Shown here: positions 31,703 through 40,353 of the stretch, one piece after another
How positions within the stretch are numbered: the stretch's first letter is position 1
How the letters are laid out: each line of letters begins with the position of its first letter
From: JAKLFA01 sp964450385
GTDB taxonomy: Bacteria; Omnitrophota; Gorgyraeia; Zapsychrales; JANLHA01
Assembly (NCBI GenBank): GCA_964450385.1
Contig: CAYVEC010000006.1
Span: 1 to 64,000, forward strand
Length of the DNA stretch: 64,000 nucleotides
Reading direction: 5' to 3'
The notes under the pieces: generated by a model
The model's database searches: none
What the model saw: only the letters and a program-made list of their open reading frames with translations
Told to the model about the DNA's origin: nothing
Translations under genes and position numbers: made by a program

Positions 31703-32889
31703 ACGTGTCTGTTAAATCGAAAACCGATGTTGTGATCGTTGACGCGGTTCGGACCCCGATGGCGCGCGCCTTTGCTGCCCTTCAGGAGTGCGATGTTTCT
31801 CTGTTGGCTCGGCATGTGTTGGCGGAGTTGGCTGGACGGCATCATTTGACCGATGGGGGCGTCGCAAGCGTCATCATGGGCAGCGCGGTCCTTGCCGGGG
31901 CGGGGCAGAATTTTTTGCGCCGGGCCGTGGTCGACGCAGGGCTGCCGGTGACGACGCCGACATATATTATCAGCAATGTCTGCGGGTCGGGTCTTCAGGC
32001 CGTGATCGCCGGAACCCAGCTTATTCGGGCCGGCGACGGCGAGTGCGTGATCACCGGCGGTGTGGAGAGTGCGTCACATTCACCCGAGCTTGTCTTTAAG
32101 CGGGCGCACGAGGAAAAGACCCGGAGGGCACTTCAGGAAAGCCTCGTTCATGACGGGCTGTGGTGTTCGTTAACGGACAAGCATATGGGATTGTTATGCG
32201 AGGGGCTTGTCCATGAGCACCAGATCACCCGGATCGAACAGGATGATTATGCCTTTGTGAGTTATCAGCGGGCCCTTGCTGCCCAGGTCGCAAAACGATT
32301 TGAGGCCGAGATCGTTCCGATCCAAACGCCATCCGGAAAAAGGGTCGTGGTTGACGAGACGATCCGGCGGAATATCCAGCGTGCCGTGTTCAATCAATTC
32401 CCGCCGGCTTTTATGAAGAAGACCGGCACGGTGACCGCGGGCAATTCGTCTGTTCCGTGTGATGGTGCCGCTGCCGTGGTCTTGGCATCCGCCGCTGAGG
32501 CGCGTCGCCGAGGATGGCGGCCCCTGGCGAAGGTCTTGGGCCATGCGGTGATCGCGGGGAATCCGCATGAGGTCTTTGCCCTGGCCGCCGACGCGGTTGA
32601 ACAATGTCTCGAGCGGTGCGGCCTATCTGTAGCCGATGTTGATCTTGTGGAACTTAGCGAGGCCTTTGCCGCGCAGGCGGTACTTCTTCAGCGTCGGCTC
32701 GGATTTCCGCTTGAGAGGATGAATATTTATGGGGGGGACCTTGCGCTCGGGCATCCCTTAGGCGCGGCTGGGGCGCGCGTGGTCGTGACGCTCACGCACG
32801 CGCTTCATTCAGCATCAAAAAAAGTCGGGGTCTGTGTCGTTTGCCTCGGCGGAGGCGGGGCCTTGGCCATGGCCCTGGAACGGGCATAG
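31699..32889 (+). CDS. Thiolase family protein (acetyl-CoA acetyltransferase-like)
   Basis: Thiolases condense or cleave acyl-CoA. The 396-residue product shows DVVIVDAVRTPMARAFAAL, the nucleophile Cys in NVCGSGLQAVIAG, GGVESASHSP, the NSSVPCDGAAAVVLAS segment, VELSEAFAAQ, GGDLALGHPLGAAGARVV with the catalytic His, and a C-terminal Cys in VVCLGGGGALAMALERA. It overlaps the DRTGG gene (ATGA) and precedes nqrA. Whether it runs in the biosynthetic or degradative direction cannot be told from sequence. Confidence 0.92.
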   Translation: MNVSVKSKTDVVIVDAVRTPMARAFAALQECDVSLLARHVLAELAGRHHLTDGGVASVIMGSAVLAGAGQNFLRRAVVDAGLPVTTPTYIISNVCGSGLQAVIAGTQLIRAGDGECVITGGVESASHSPELVFKRAHEEKTRRALQESLVHDGLWCSLTDKHMGLLCEGLVHEHQITRIEQDDYAFVSYQRALAAQVAKRFEAEIVPIQTPSGKRVVVDETIRRNIQRAVFNQFPPAFMKKTGTVTAGNSSVPCDGAAAVVLASAAEARRRGWRPLAKVLGHAVIAGNPHEVFALAADAVEQCLERCGLSVADVDLVELSEAFAAQAVLLQRRLGFPLERMNIYGGDLALGHPLGAAGARVVVTLTHALHSASKKVGVCVVCLGGGGALAMALERA

Positions 32890-32912
32890 AGAGATATGGT
32901 GAGGCGGGATCC

Positions 32913-34262
32913 ATGGATATGATTCGGGTGAGACAGGGACGGAATATTCGAATGGTCGGCGCGGCCGAGAGGGTCCTCGTTGATCTGCCGGTGCCGGCTC
33001 GCGTTGTGGTGTGTTCGGAAGACCTCTATGGATTTCGGCCGCGTCTCACGATCGCTGTCGGGAATCGGGTGTGCGTGGGTTCGGTCCTGGCGGAGGATCA
33101 AGGGGACCCCCGCCGTCGTCTTGTGTCGCCTGCGAGTGGGACTATTACGGAAATTCGCCGCGGCGCGCGTCGGGCGATCTCTGGGATCGTGATCACCTGT
33201 GACGGCCGTCAGGAAACGGTTCCGATCACAAAATACGCGGCCTCCTCAATCTCGGGTCTGACGCGCGAGCGGATTGTCCAGCATCTTCTTGAGAGCGGGG
33301 CGTGGATTTTTTTTCGCGAGCGACCGTTTGATCGGATCGTGGATCCGGACCGCCTCCCCAAAGCGATCTTTGTTCCGGCGGTATCGACGGGGCCCTTGGC
33401 TCCGGACCCGGGGTTCTTTTTGAAAGGGAGGGAGGATCTTTTTCAATACGGGCTAGAGATCCTCACGCGATTGACTGATGGGTGCGTGCATGTCTGTGTT
33501 GGGCCAAAGGCTGCGGAGCCTTCCGCGTCGGCCGATGGACGGATTCGCATTCATCGGGTCGTCGGGCCTCATCCGGCGGGAAACGTCGGAACCCATATCC
33601 ATTATCTTGATCCCTTAGAGCGCGGGGAGAGGGTCTGGTATGCCGATGTCCAGGGGGTGGTCGCGATCGCGCGGAGCTTTATTGACGGAGGGTTTTGTCC
33701 TGAACGGATCATTGCGGTGACCGGCGCGCGGGCGCCGGAGCGGGTCTATAAGAGAACGATCCTCGGGGCCGAGGCTGGATTTATCGCGGGACCGAACCTT
33801 CCAGCGGACGCCTGCGTGATTTTCGGCGGGGTCTTGACCGGGCGTGAGGTCGGCGCGGATGGCGCGGTCGGGTTGTATGACGCGGAGGTTGCTGTGATCC
33901 CACGGGGAGGGCTCCGGGTCGTTTTGGGCTGGATGATGCCGGGATGGCATGCGTACAGTTTTACCCGGACGATGCTGTCCTCATGGGACCCGTTGCGGAG
34001 CGTTTCATTAACAACGGATCGTTTCGGTTCCCATCGCCCGATCGTTCTGAATGATGTGTATGACCGGTACGTGGCCCTTGATGTCCCGACATTCTTTTTG
34101 ATCAAGGCGATTCTATCAGAGAACATTGACGAGATGGAACGGCTCGGGATCTTGGAATGTTCGCCTGAAGATTTTGCCCTGGCGGCATTTGCCTGCCCGT
34201 CGAAAACGGATGTCTGCGGCATCATCCGCAAAGGGCTCAGCATGATGGAGGCCGAAGGGTGA
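32913..34262 (+). CDS. nqrA: Na+-translocating NADH:quinone reductase subunit A
   Basis: NqrA is the peripheral subunit of the six-subunit sodium pump. The 449-residue protein begins MDMIRVRQGRNIRM-VGAAE. SPASGTITEIRRGARRAISGIVI, PGFFLKGREDLFQYGLEIL and ADVQGVVAIARSFIDGGFCPERIIAVTGA then match NqrA rather than RnfC: the RnfC ferredoxin cysteines are absent. ATG 32913 lies 8 nt after GAGG; the longer frame upstream overlaps the thiolase gene. It overlaps nqrB by 4 bp. Confidence 0.93.
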   Translation: MDMIRVRQGRNIRMVGAAERVLVDLPVPARVVVCSEDLYGFRPRLTIAVGNRVCVGSVLAEDQGDPRRRLVSPASGTITEIRRGARRAISGIVITCDGRQETVPITKYAASSISGLTRERIVQHLLESGAWIFFRERPFDRIVDPDRLPKAIFVPAVSTGPLAPDPGFFLKGREDLFQYGLEILTRLTDGCVHVCVGPKAAEPSASADGRIRIHRVVGPHPAGNVGTHIHYLDPLERGERVWYADVQGVVAIARSFIDGGFCPERIIAVTGARAPERVYKRTILGAEAGFIAGPNLPADACVIFGGVLTGREVGADGAVGLYDAEVAVIPRGGLRVVLGWMMPGWHAYSFTRTMLSSWDPLRSVSLTTDRFGSHRPIVLNDVYDRYVALDVPTFFLIKAILSENIDEMERLGILECSPEDFALAAFACPSKTDVCGIIRKGLSMMEAEG

Positions 34263-35467
34263 GGGAGATCCTTGAGAAAATTTTTCAGCGGTTGCGGGGA
34301 TGGTCAGCCACGGGCGGCCGGCTTCATGCCGCGGCTCCGCTTGTCGAGGCCATTGAATCGTTTCTGTTGACGCCGGGAGAGACGGCCGCAGCGGCCCCGT
34401 TTGTCCGCGACGCGGTTGACCTGAAGCGCGTGATGGTCCTGGTTGTGGTCGCGGTCCTCCCCTGTTTTTTCATTGGAACGTATAACGTCGGGCATCAGGC
34501 CCTTCTATCACAGGGGCTGAGCGGCAGCATTTCTCAAGAATGGTGGCTTGGGCTCAAGACGGTCATGCCGCTCCTGCTTGTGGTCTACACGGTCGGAGGC
34601 TTCTGGGAGGTCCTTTTTGCGGTTGTCCGGCGGCGTGAGATTACCGAGGGATTTTTAGTCACTGGGATCCTTTTTACGCTCACGCTGCCCCCGACGATGC
34701 CGTTGTGGCAGGCCGCGGTGAGCATTTCATTCGGCGTGGTCATTGGAAAAGAGATCTTTGGCGGGACAGGGTTTAATCTCGTGAACCCTGCTCTTGCGGC
34801 GAGGGCTTTTGCCTTTTTTGCCTATCCGGCCCAGATGTCGGGGGACGCGGTCTGGGTCGCGGTTGACGGGCTCACGAAGGCCACTCCGTTGGCCGTGGTT
34901 GCTCAGGCCCCGTCGGGTGCCGTGGCCATTGATGCCTTGGCTCAAGCGGGATATTCCTTCTCGAACATGATGTGGGGGTTTGTGCCGGGGAGTATCGGCG
35001 AGACATCGGCGGTGGCATGTGTGATTGGACTTGTGGTGCTCCTCGCGACGGGTGTCGCGAACTGGCGGATCGTCGCGGGATGCTGTCTGGGGATGACCGC
35101 GACCGTGGCGTTTGTGATGCTCGGCCAGGCGGTGCCGGCCCCGGCCATTACGACACTGCCGTTCTCCTGGCACTTCGTGATGGGCGGGTTTGCCTTCGGC
35201 GCTGTTTTTATGGCGACGGACCCGGTCTCTTCATCGGCGACCGAGGCCGGGAGGTGGATCTATGGGGCATTGATCGGAGCGATGGTCGCGGTGATTCGGA
35301 TCTTTAATCCGGCGTATCCGGAAGGCGTGATGCTCGCCATCCTGCTCATGAACATTTTTGCGCCGTTGATCGATCATGGCGTGCTTGAGGTCCAGATCAT
35401 TCAGCGCCGGCGCCGGAACGACCGCGCCCGAAGACAGTGGCGCCGGAACGGGGAGGATCATGGATAA
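34259..35467 (+). CDS. nqrB: Na+-NQR subunit B
   Basis: NqrB is a ten-helix membrane subunit with covalent FMN and the Na+ path. The 402-residue product has multiple TM segments (KRVMVLVVVAVLPCFFIGTYNVG; LVTGILFTLTLPPTMPLWQAAVSISFGVVIGKEIFGGTGFNLVNPALAARAFAFFAYP). The FMN-attachment motif S/TxAT appears as TKAT, with Thr209 in DGLTKATPLAVV. MATDPVSSSAT follows near the C-terminus. The start is GTG 34259, overlapping the nqrA stop. An Arg-rich tail (QRRRRNDRARRQWRRNG) is unusual. Confidence 0.95.
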   Translation: MREILEKIFQRLRGWSATGGRLHAAAPLVEAIESFLLTPGETAAAAPFVRDAVDLKRVMVLVVVAVLPCFFIGTYNVGHQALLSQGLSGSISQEWWLGLKTVMPLLLVVYTVGGFWEVLFAVVRRREITEGFLVTGILFTLTLPPTMPLWQAAVSISFGVVIGKEIFGGTGFNLVNPALAARAFAFFAYPAQMSGDAVWVAVDGLTKATPLAVVAQAPSGAVAIDALAQAGYSFSNMMWGFVPGSIGETSAVACVIGLVVLLATGVANWRIVAGCCLGMTATVAFVMLGQAVPAPAITTLPFSWHFVMGGFAFGAVFMATDPVSSSATEAGRWIYGALIGAMVAVIRIFNPAYPEGVMLAILLMNIFAPLIDHGVLEVQIIQRRRRNDRARRQWRRNGEDHG

Positions 35468-36179
35468 ACACTCGCGAACATATACGTTTTTATTTGCTGC
35501 CGCCGTCTGCGTGGTCTGCGGCCTGTTGGTCTCGTTCGCGGCCGGGGCCCTTAGGTCTCGACGGGAAATGAATCAGGAGGTTGATCGGAAACGGCACATC
35601 CTGAAGGTCGTTGGGCTGCGTCAGCCGGTCGCGCACGGGGCGCCTCCCGAAGAGGTGACCCGGATCTTTGATGAGAAGATCGAAGAGGTCGAGGTCGATG
35701 CCCGGGGCGGACTCGTTCGTGTCGGCCCCGTCAGGATCCGGCCAGCGGAGGAGGAGGCCTATCCGCTTTTCCTTTATAAAGAAAGCGGGCAGACGTTGGC
35801 CTTTTGTTTTCCGGTTTCGGGGAAGGGGCTCTGGTCAACGATCGAGGGATATATGGCCCTTGAGGCGGACGGCCGGACCATTCGAGGCGTCACGTTTTAT
35901 CGGCATGGGGAGACCCCCGGCCTCGGCGGAGAGGTTGCGTCCGAGGAGTTCCAGGACCGTTTTAAGGGAAAAAAGATCTGGGATCTTCAGACCCGGGCCT
36001 TGCGTCCCGTGGCCGTGGTGAAAGGGCGCGTCAAGGACACCGTCCCGACGGCGGAACAGGCCTTTTATGTCGACGGGATCACCGGCGCGACCATGACCGG
36101 AGCGGGGATCACGGCGTTTTTGGACCGATGGATCCGCGTTTATGGACCCTATCTGATCAAGACGGGAGAGACCAAATGA
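35460..36179 (+). CDS. nqrC: Na+-NQR subunit C
   Basis: NqrC carries a second covalent FMN on the periplasmic side. The 239-residue product has one N-terminal TM segment (TYTFLFAAAVCVVCGLLVSFAAGAL), GLWSTIEGYMALEADGRTIRGVTFYRHGETPGLGGEV (FMN-binding domain), and DGITGATMTGAGI with the flavinylation motif TGAT (Thr211). ATG 35460 overlaps nqrB by 8 bp; the longer frame from 35376 is out of context. Flavin attachment requires ApbE, which is not seen here. Confidence 0.94.
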   Translation: MDKHSRTYTFLFAAAVCVVCGLLVSFAAGALRSRREMNQEVDRKRHILKVVGLRQPVAHGAPPEEVTRIFDEKIEEVEVDARGGLVRVGPVRIRPAEEEAYPLFLYKESGQTLAFCFPVSGKGLWSTIEGYMALEADGRTIRGVTFYRHGETPGLGGEVASEEFQDRFKGKKIWDLQTRALRPVAVVKGRVKDTVPTAEQAFYVDGITGATMTGAGITAFLDRWIRVYGPYLIKTGETK

Positions 36180-36793
36180 GGACTCGGGATAAAAGGATCT
36201 TTCGTGACGGGCTTTGGGACGCGAGCCCGGTCACGTTTCAAATCCTGGGGATCTGCTCGGCCCTTGCGGTCACGCTCCAGACCCGGACGGCTGTTGTGAT
36301 GGGCGCAGCCCTGACGTTTGTTCTCTGTGTGTCGAACATCACGGTCTCGATCCTTCGCGACCATATTCCGAGCCGCATCAGGATCATTGTTCAGCTTCTC
36401 ATCATTTCAACGTTCGTGATCGTTGTGGACCTGTTCCTACAGGCGTATTTCTACGATATCGCGAAAGAGCTGAGCATCTTTGTGGCCCTCATTATTACGA
36501 ATTGTATTGTCATGGGCCGGGCCGAGGGGTTTGCGATGAGGCATCCGCCTCGTCAGGCGTTCTGGGACGGCCTTGGTAACGGGCTTGGATACAGCGCGGT
36601 CCTGATCGTGATTGCCGTCGCGCGCGAGTTTTTGGGTCAGGGGTCTGTTGCCGGCGTTCCTCTTGTGCCTGAGGCGGCGTATCGCGCTGGATATGTGAAT
36701 TGTGGAATCATGCTTCTTGCACCTGGGGCGTTCTTTTTGCTTGGGGCCGTGATCTGGATCCAGCGCGCGATCTCTGGGTATGTTGAAAAATAA
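36176..36793 (+). CDS. nqrD: Na+-NQR subunit D
   Basis: NqrD is an integral membrane subunit homologous to RnfE. The 205-residue product shows NP-like entry (LWDASPVTFQILGICSALAVT), then IPSRIRIIVQLLIISTFVIVVDLFLQAY, the LIITNCIVMGRAEGFAM motif whose Cys helps hold the membrane iron centre, and six predicted helices. Its ATG overlaps the nqrC stop. The six-gene order A-B-C-D-E-F distinguishes NQR from RNF. Confidence 0.94.
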   Translation: MRTRDKRIFRDGLWDASPVTFQILGICSALAVTLQTRTAVVMGAALTFVLCVSNITVSILRDHIPSRIRIIVQLLIISTFVIVVDLFLQAYFYDIAKELSIFVALIITNCIVMGRAEGFAMRHPPRQAFWDGLGNGLGYSAVLIVIAVAREFLGQGSVAGVPLVPEAAYRAGYVNCGIMLLAPGAFFLLGAVIWIQRAISGYVEK

Positions 36794-36796
36794 ACA

Positions 36797-37417
36797 ATGG
36801 GGACCGTTATGGGGTATATCGCCTTAGTCCTTGATCAGGTCTTTGTTCATAATATCCTGCTCGCCCTGTTCTTGGGTATGTGCTCGTTTTTGGCCTGTTC
36901 GAAAAGGATGGAGACCGCCCTCGGGCTCGGCCTTGCCGTTGTGGCGGTCATGACGATCACCGCACCTGTTAACTGGCTGCTCAAACATTTTCTTCTGGAT
37001 CCGGGCGCGCTCTCGTGGGCCGGGCTGCCCGAGACGGATCTTGGCTTTCTGACTGTTATTGTTTTTATTGCTGTGATCGCGGCAATGGTCCAGATCGTTG
37101 AGATCGTGATCGACCGGGCGAGTCCACGGCTCTACGCCGCGCTCGGGATCTTTTTGCCGCTTATCGCCGTGAATTGTGCCGTGCTCGGTGGGTCGCTCCT
37201 CATGGCGGAGCGGGGGTATTCTTTTGGAGAAACGGTTGTCTTTGGGTTCAGCGCGGGCACGGGGTGGGCGCTTGCCATTGTGACCATGGCCGCGATTCGG
37301 AAAAAACTATGGTATTCGGACATCCCTCGTCCCCTCCGGGGCCTTGGGATCGCGATGATGATCACGGGCCTGATCTCCCTTGCCTTCATGTGTTTTGCCG
37401 GGATCAGCGTGCCCTAG
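36797..37417 (+). CDS. nqrE: Na+-NQR subunit E
   Basis: NqrE is a six-helix subunit, homologous to RnfA, that pairs with NqrD around the iron site. The 206-residue product contains FVHNILLALFLGMCSFLACSKRMETALGLGLAV, ALGIFLPLIAVNCAVLGGSLLM and GFSAGTGWALAIVTMAAIRKKL. The Cys residues in GMCSFLAC and VNCAV are conserved. It starts 3 bp after nqrD. Confidence 0.94.
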   Translation: MGTVMGYIALVLDQVFVHNILLALFLGMCSFLACSKRMETALGLGLAVVAVMTITAPVNWLLKHFLLDPGALSWAGLPETDLGFLTVIVFIAVIAAMVQIVEIVIDRASPRLYAALGIFLPLIAVNCAVLGGSLLMAERGYSFGETVVFGFSAGTGWALAIVTMAAIRKKLWYSDIPRPLRGLGIAMMITGLISLAFMCFAGISVP

Positions 37418-37434
37418 CGGGAAGGAGTCTGTCG

Positions 37435-38661
37435 GTGTCGTTGGTGCTGTGGATGACAATCAGTGTCGGGATCTTTTCGACCGTGATTCTGGTCTTGGTC
37501 GCGGCCCTTGTCGCGGCCGAGTCGTTTGTGTCATCATCCGAAGAGGTCGCGGTCACAATCAATGAGGGCCAGCGGACTTTTCGCGTGCTTCCGGGCAGGA
37601 GTCTTCTTACGGCGTTATCGGATGAAGAGATCTTTTTGCCGTCGGCGTGCGGGGGGAAGGGAACGTGCGGCCTATGCACGTGCCGCGTTGCCGCCGGCGG
37701 GGGCGAGGTCCTTGCGACGGAGGCGGGGCTGTTGACCCGGCGGCAGCAGCACGAGGGGTGGCGGCTCGCCTGTCAGGTGAAGGTGCGTCGGGATATGGCC
37801 CTCATGATCCCTTCCGGGGTCTTTGAGGTCCGTCGATATGCTTCACGGATCCGCGCGGTCCGTCAGATCGCGCCCCTATTGAAGGAAATAACGCTCGATC
37901 TGCCCGAGGGATTTGCCGTTGAGCCCGGGGCCTATCTTCAGATTGAGGTCCCGCCGTATCAGATCCGGTTCCGTGACTTTGAGATCAGTGATCGGTATCG
38001 GTCCGTCTGGGAGAGCGAGGGGCTGTTCGGCCTCGAGGTTGACAGCGATGAGACGGTGGTGCGGGGGTATTCGATCGCGAATCCGCCGGGCGAGGGCCCG
38101 GCCTTGATGGTGATCGTGCGGATCGCGCTTCCGCCCGCGGGAAAAAAATCGGTCCCGCCGGGGGTCGCATCAACGTATCTCTTTTCGCTAAAGCCTGGGG
38201 ACGAGGTCAGGATCTCTGGCCCGTACGGCAGTCTTCTGATCAAGGACACGGACCGTGAGATGGTGTATATCGGCGGCGGGGCCGGGATGGCGCCGTTGCG
38301 AAGTCATCTGCGGCATCTCCTCCATGCGCTGAAGACCTCACGCCGCGTCTCATTTTGGTATGGGGCCAGGTCCCGGCAGGAGATCATTTATGAGGAGGAG
38401 TTCCGGGCCCTTGAACGCGAATGCCCGAATTTCTCCTTTCATCTTGCCTTGTCGGCGCCGCTCCCTGAGGATCGGTGGACTGGCGCTACTGGGAATATCC
38501 ATGAGGTCGTGTATCGCGACTATCTTGCCGGACATCCCGCGCCGGAGGGGGTGGAATATTATTTATGCGGCCCATCGCCGATGACCGCCGCGGTCCGGGA
38601 AATGCTTGACGGTCTTGGGGTGGCGCCTGAGATGATCGCCTGCGATGATTTTGGCGCCTGA
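37435..38661 (+). CDS. nqrF: Na+-NQR subunit F (NADH dehydrogenase subunit)
   Basis: NqrF oxidises NADH and passes electrons through FAD and a [2Fe-2S] centre. The 408-residue product has an N-terminal TM helix (WMTISVGIFSTVILVLVAALVA), a ferredoxin domain with CGGKGTCGLCTC and LACQ cysteines, the FAD motif RGYSIANPP, and the NADH-binding YIGGGAGMAPLRSHL, ending ACDDFGA. GTG 37435 is chosen because GAAGGAG is 7 nt upstream; the longer frame from 37174 lies inside nqrE. Confidence 0.95.
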   Translation: MSLVLWMTISVGIFSTVILVLVAALVAAESFVSSSEEVAVTINEGQRTFRVLPGRSLLTALSDEEIFLPSACGGKGTCGLCTCRVAAGGGEVLATEAGLLTRRQQHEGWRLACQVKVRRDMALMIPSGVFEVRRYASRIRAVRQIAPLLKEITLDLPEGFAVEPGAYLQIEVPPYQIRFRDFEISDRYRSVWESEGLFGLEVDSDETVVRGYSIANPPGEGPALMVIVRIALPPAGKKSVPPGVASTYLFSLKPGDEVRISGPYGSLLIKDTDREMVYIGGGAGMAPLRSHLRHLLHALKTSRRVSFWYGARSRQEIIYEEEFRALERECPNFSFHLALSAPLPEDRWTGATGNIHEVVYRDYLAGHPAPEGVEYYLCGPSPMTAAVREMLDGLGVAPEMIACDDFGA

Positions 38662-38692
38662 GAGGACGTCGGCGTAAGGGAGACGGGGATCC

Positions 38693-38887
38693 ATGGAAAC
38701 GGTTTTTCTGGCGATCGCGATCTTTGCCGGGTGCCTGCTGATCATGGCCGTTGGGGTGTTGTGCCGCCGGGCGCCGCTCAAGAAACAGTGCGATGCCGAT
38801 CCGCAACGCTCCTGTAGCTGCGGGGCTGACGGCGACGCCTGCGGCCGGGAGGGGGGCTTGCGCCAGCCGGAAAAAGGAGTATCATAA
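38693..38887 (+). CDS. nqrM: NqrM, Na+-NQR maturation factor
   Basis: NqrM (DUF539 family) delivers iron to the NqrD/NqrE site. The 64-residue product has one TM helix (TVFLAIAIFAGCLLIMAVGVLC) followed by a basic RRAPLKKQC and a Cys-rich tail (CSCGADGDAC), matching the family layout of MAVGV..GR.P...C and a cysteine cluster. It lies 31 bp after nqrF, its usual place. The tail differs from the common GSCGG form, so the call rests on topology, cysteines and context. Confidence 0.8.
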   Translation: METVFLAIAIFAGCLLIMAVGVLCRRAPLKKQCDADPQRSCSCGADGDACGREGGLRQPEKGVS

Positions 38888-38912
38888 GGGATCTTTTAAC
38901 CAGGGAAACGCC

Positions 38913-40139
38913 ATGCCAAATACCAAGGTCCATATTTCTCAAGAACAAGAACTCGAGGTCCTCAGAAAAATTCTCAGCATCACCTCATCCGCTGTTGATC
39001 TCGACAAGACGCTTCAGGAGACGGTGAAGATCGTGACGGCTTTTACGGGCGCGGACTCGGTCTTTGTGTATCTCCTTGATAAGGCGCATCGTACTCTGGT
39101 CCTCCGGGCCTCTAAGATCCCGCACAAAAAGGAACTAGGCGTCGTGCACATCGGACTCGGCGAGGGGATCACCGGATGGGTGGCCCAGCAGAACAAGCCG
39201 GTTGCGATTGCTGAGAACGCGTATCAGGATAAGCGGTTTAAGGCGTTTGACGTTCTGCCTGAGGACCAGTATGAGGCCTTTTTGTCCGTGCCGCTTATTT
39301 ATAAGGACAAGGTCAGCGGGGTCATCAATGTTCAGCATCGCGAGCCGCATGAGTACAGCCGTGAAACCGTGAACCTGATCCACATGATCGCCTCTCAGAT
39401 CAGCGGGGTCATTGAGCACGCGCGGCTTTTTGAGGAGACGAAGGTCAAAGCGGGTCAGTTCGACCGGCTCGTCAAGGTCAGCGAATCGATCACCTCGCAG
39501 GCGTACCTCGATGAGATCTTAAATCTGATCGTGGTCGTGACCGCGGAGATGCTTAATTCAAAGATCTGTTCGATCATGCTGCTCGAGGACAAAAAAGGCG
39601 AAGAGCTCGTCATCCGCGCCACCCAGAGCCTGAGCGAGGAATACAAGAAGAAGCCGAATCTCAAAGTCCGTCACAGTCTTCTCGGCGACGTGATCCGGAC
39701 CCGCCAGCCCATTACGGTTGAGGATGTGCGCGCCGACGCGCGTTATGCCCACCGCGCCCTGGCCATCCGTGAGGAGCTGACATCGATGGTGGCGGTCCCG
39801 ATGATCGTTAAGAACAAGGTGATCGGGGTGATCAATGTCTATACCAAGGAACCGCATCAGTTCGTCCAGGAGGAGATCAACGTTCTTCAGATGGTCGCGA
39901 ATCAGGCAGCCGTGGCCGTGGAGAACACGAATCTGGTCTCTGAGGCGGTGAAGGCGAAGGAGGCCCTGGAGACCCGGAAATTCGTCGACCGGGCCAAAGG
40001 GATCCTGATGCGCCTGCATTCGCTGGATGAGGATACTGCCTACCGCATGATCCATAAAAAAAGCATGGATGCGTGCAAAACCATGAAAGAGGTCGCGGAA
40101 TCGATCATTTTATTTGATGATCTGGGCCGCAAGGAATGA
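38913..40139 (+). CDS. GAF-GAF-ANTAR antitermination regulator
   Basis: The 408-residue protein has two GAF sensory domains (about residues 30-170 and 190-330), a short coiled coil, and a C-terminal ANTAR domain (about 345-402) with TRKFVDRAKGILMRLHSLDEDTAYRMIHKKSMD. ANTAR domains bind RNA dual hexaloop hairpins and prevent intrinsic termination. There is no receiver domain, so the input is probably a ligand or redox state sensed by GAF. Candidate targets lie in three leaders of this window: nfnA, amt and carA. ATG 38913 (MPNTKVHIS) follows GGGAAACGCC; the upstream frame overlaps nqrM. Its ligand is unknown. Confidence 0.9.
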   Translation: MPNTKVHISQEQELEVLRKILSITSSAVDLDKTLQETVKIVTAFTGADSVFVYLLDKAHRTLVLRASKIPHKKELGVVHIGLGEGITGWVAQQNKPVAIAENAYQDKRFKAFDVLPEDQYEAFLSVPLIYKDKVSGVINVQHREPHEYSRETVNLIHMIASQISGVIEHARLFEETKVKAGQFDRLVKVSESITSQAYLDEILNLIVVVTAEMLNSKICSIMLLEDKKGEELVIRATQSLSEEYKKKPNLKVRHSLLGDVIRTRQPITVEDVRADARYAHRALAIREELTSMVAVPMIVKNKVIGVINVYTKEPHQFVQEEINVLQMVANQAAVAVENTNLVSEAVKAKEALETRKFVDRAKGILMRLHSLDEDTAYRMIHKKSMDACKTMKEVAESIILFDDLGRKE

Positions 40140-40164
40140 AGCGGGCATGGGTTCATTAGGGCGC

Positions 40165-40306
40165 TTGACAGAGCGGGATTGTTGGAGTATTCTTAAATTG
40201 TCAGGGTTAGACAGTTGAAGGACTGACATGGCAGATAAGCCCCGGAAGTAAAGAAATGCTTACCGGGGCTTTGCCATGTCCGGGGGGCGGATCCGCCGGG
40301 TTTTTT
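40165..40306 (+). ncRNA. Candidate small RNA between the ANTAR gene and nfnA
   Basis: A TTGACA (40165-40170), 17-bp spacer and TATTCT (40188-40193) precede about 105 nt ending in T6 (40301-40306). The RNA would start with hairpin TGTC-AGGGTTA-GACA (40199-40213). A long hairpin follows: GACATGGCA (40225-40233) with TGCCATGTC (40272-40280), AGCCCCGG with CCGGGGCT, and an apical stem AAGTA/TGCTT with a six-base loop AAGAAA. No ORF is credible. It may be an sRNA, or just the terminator structure of the ANTAR transcript. Confidence 0.45.
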
Positions 40307-40318
40307 GAAGTTTCACTC

Positions 40319-40347
40319 TTGACACAAAAAACATCGCGAGGTATAGT
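40319..40347 (+). promoter_or_regulatory. nfnA-nfnB promoter
   Basis: TTGACA (40319-40324), exactly 17 bp, TATAGT (40342-40347). The carA promoter uses the same hexamers and spacing. Confidence 0.85.
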
Positions 40348-40353
40348 ATCTTA

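Noticed and set aside
32841..34262. RnfC rather than NqrA
   Set aside because: The RnfC ferredoxin-type cysteine motifs are absent, and the downstream order (nqrB with TKAT, nqrC with TGAT, nqrD, nqrE, nqrF, nqrM) is that of NQR.
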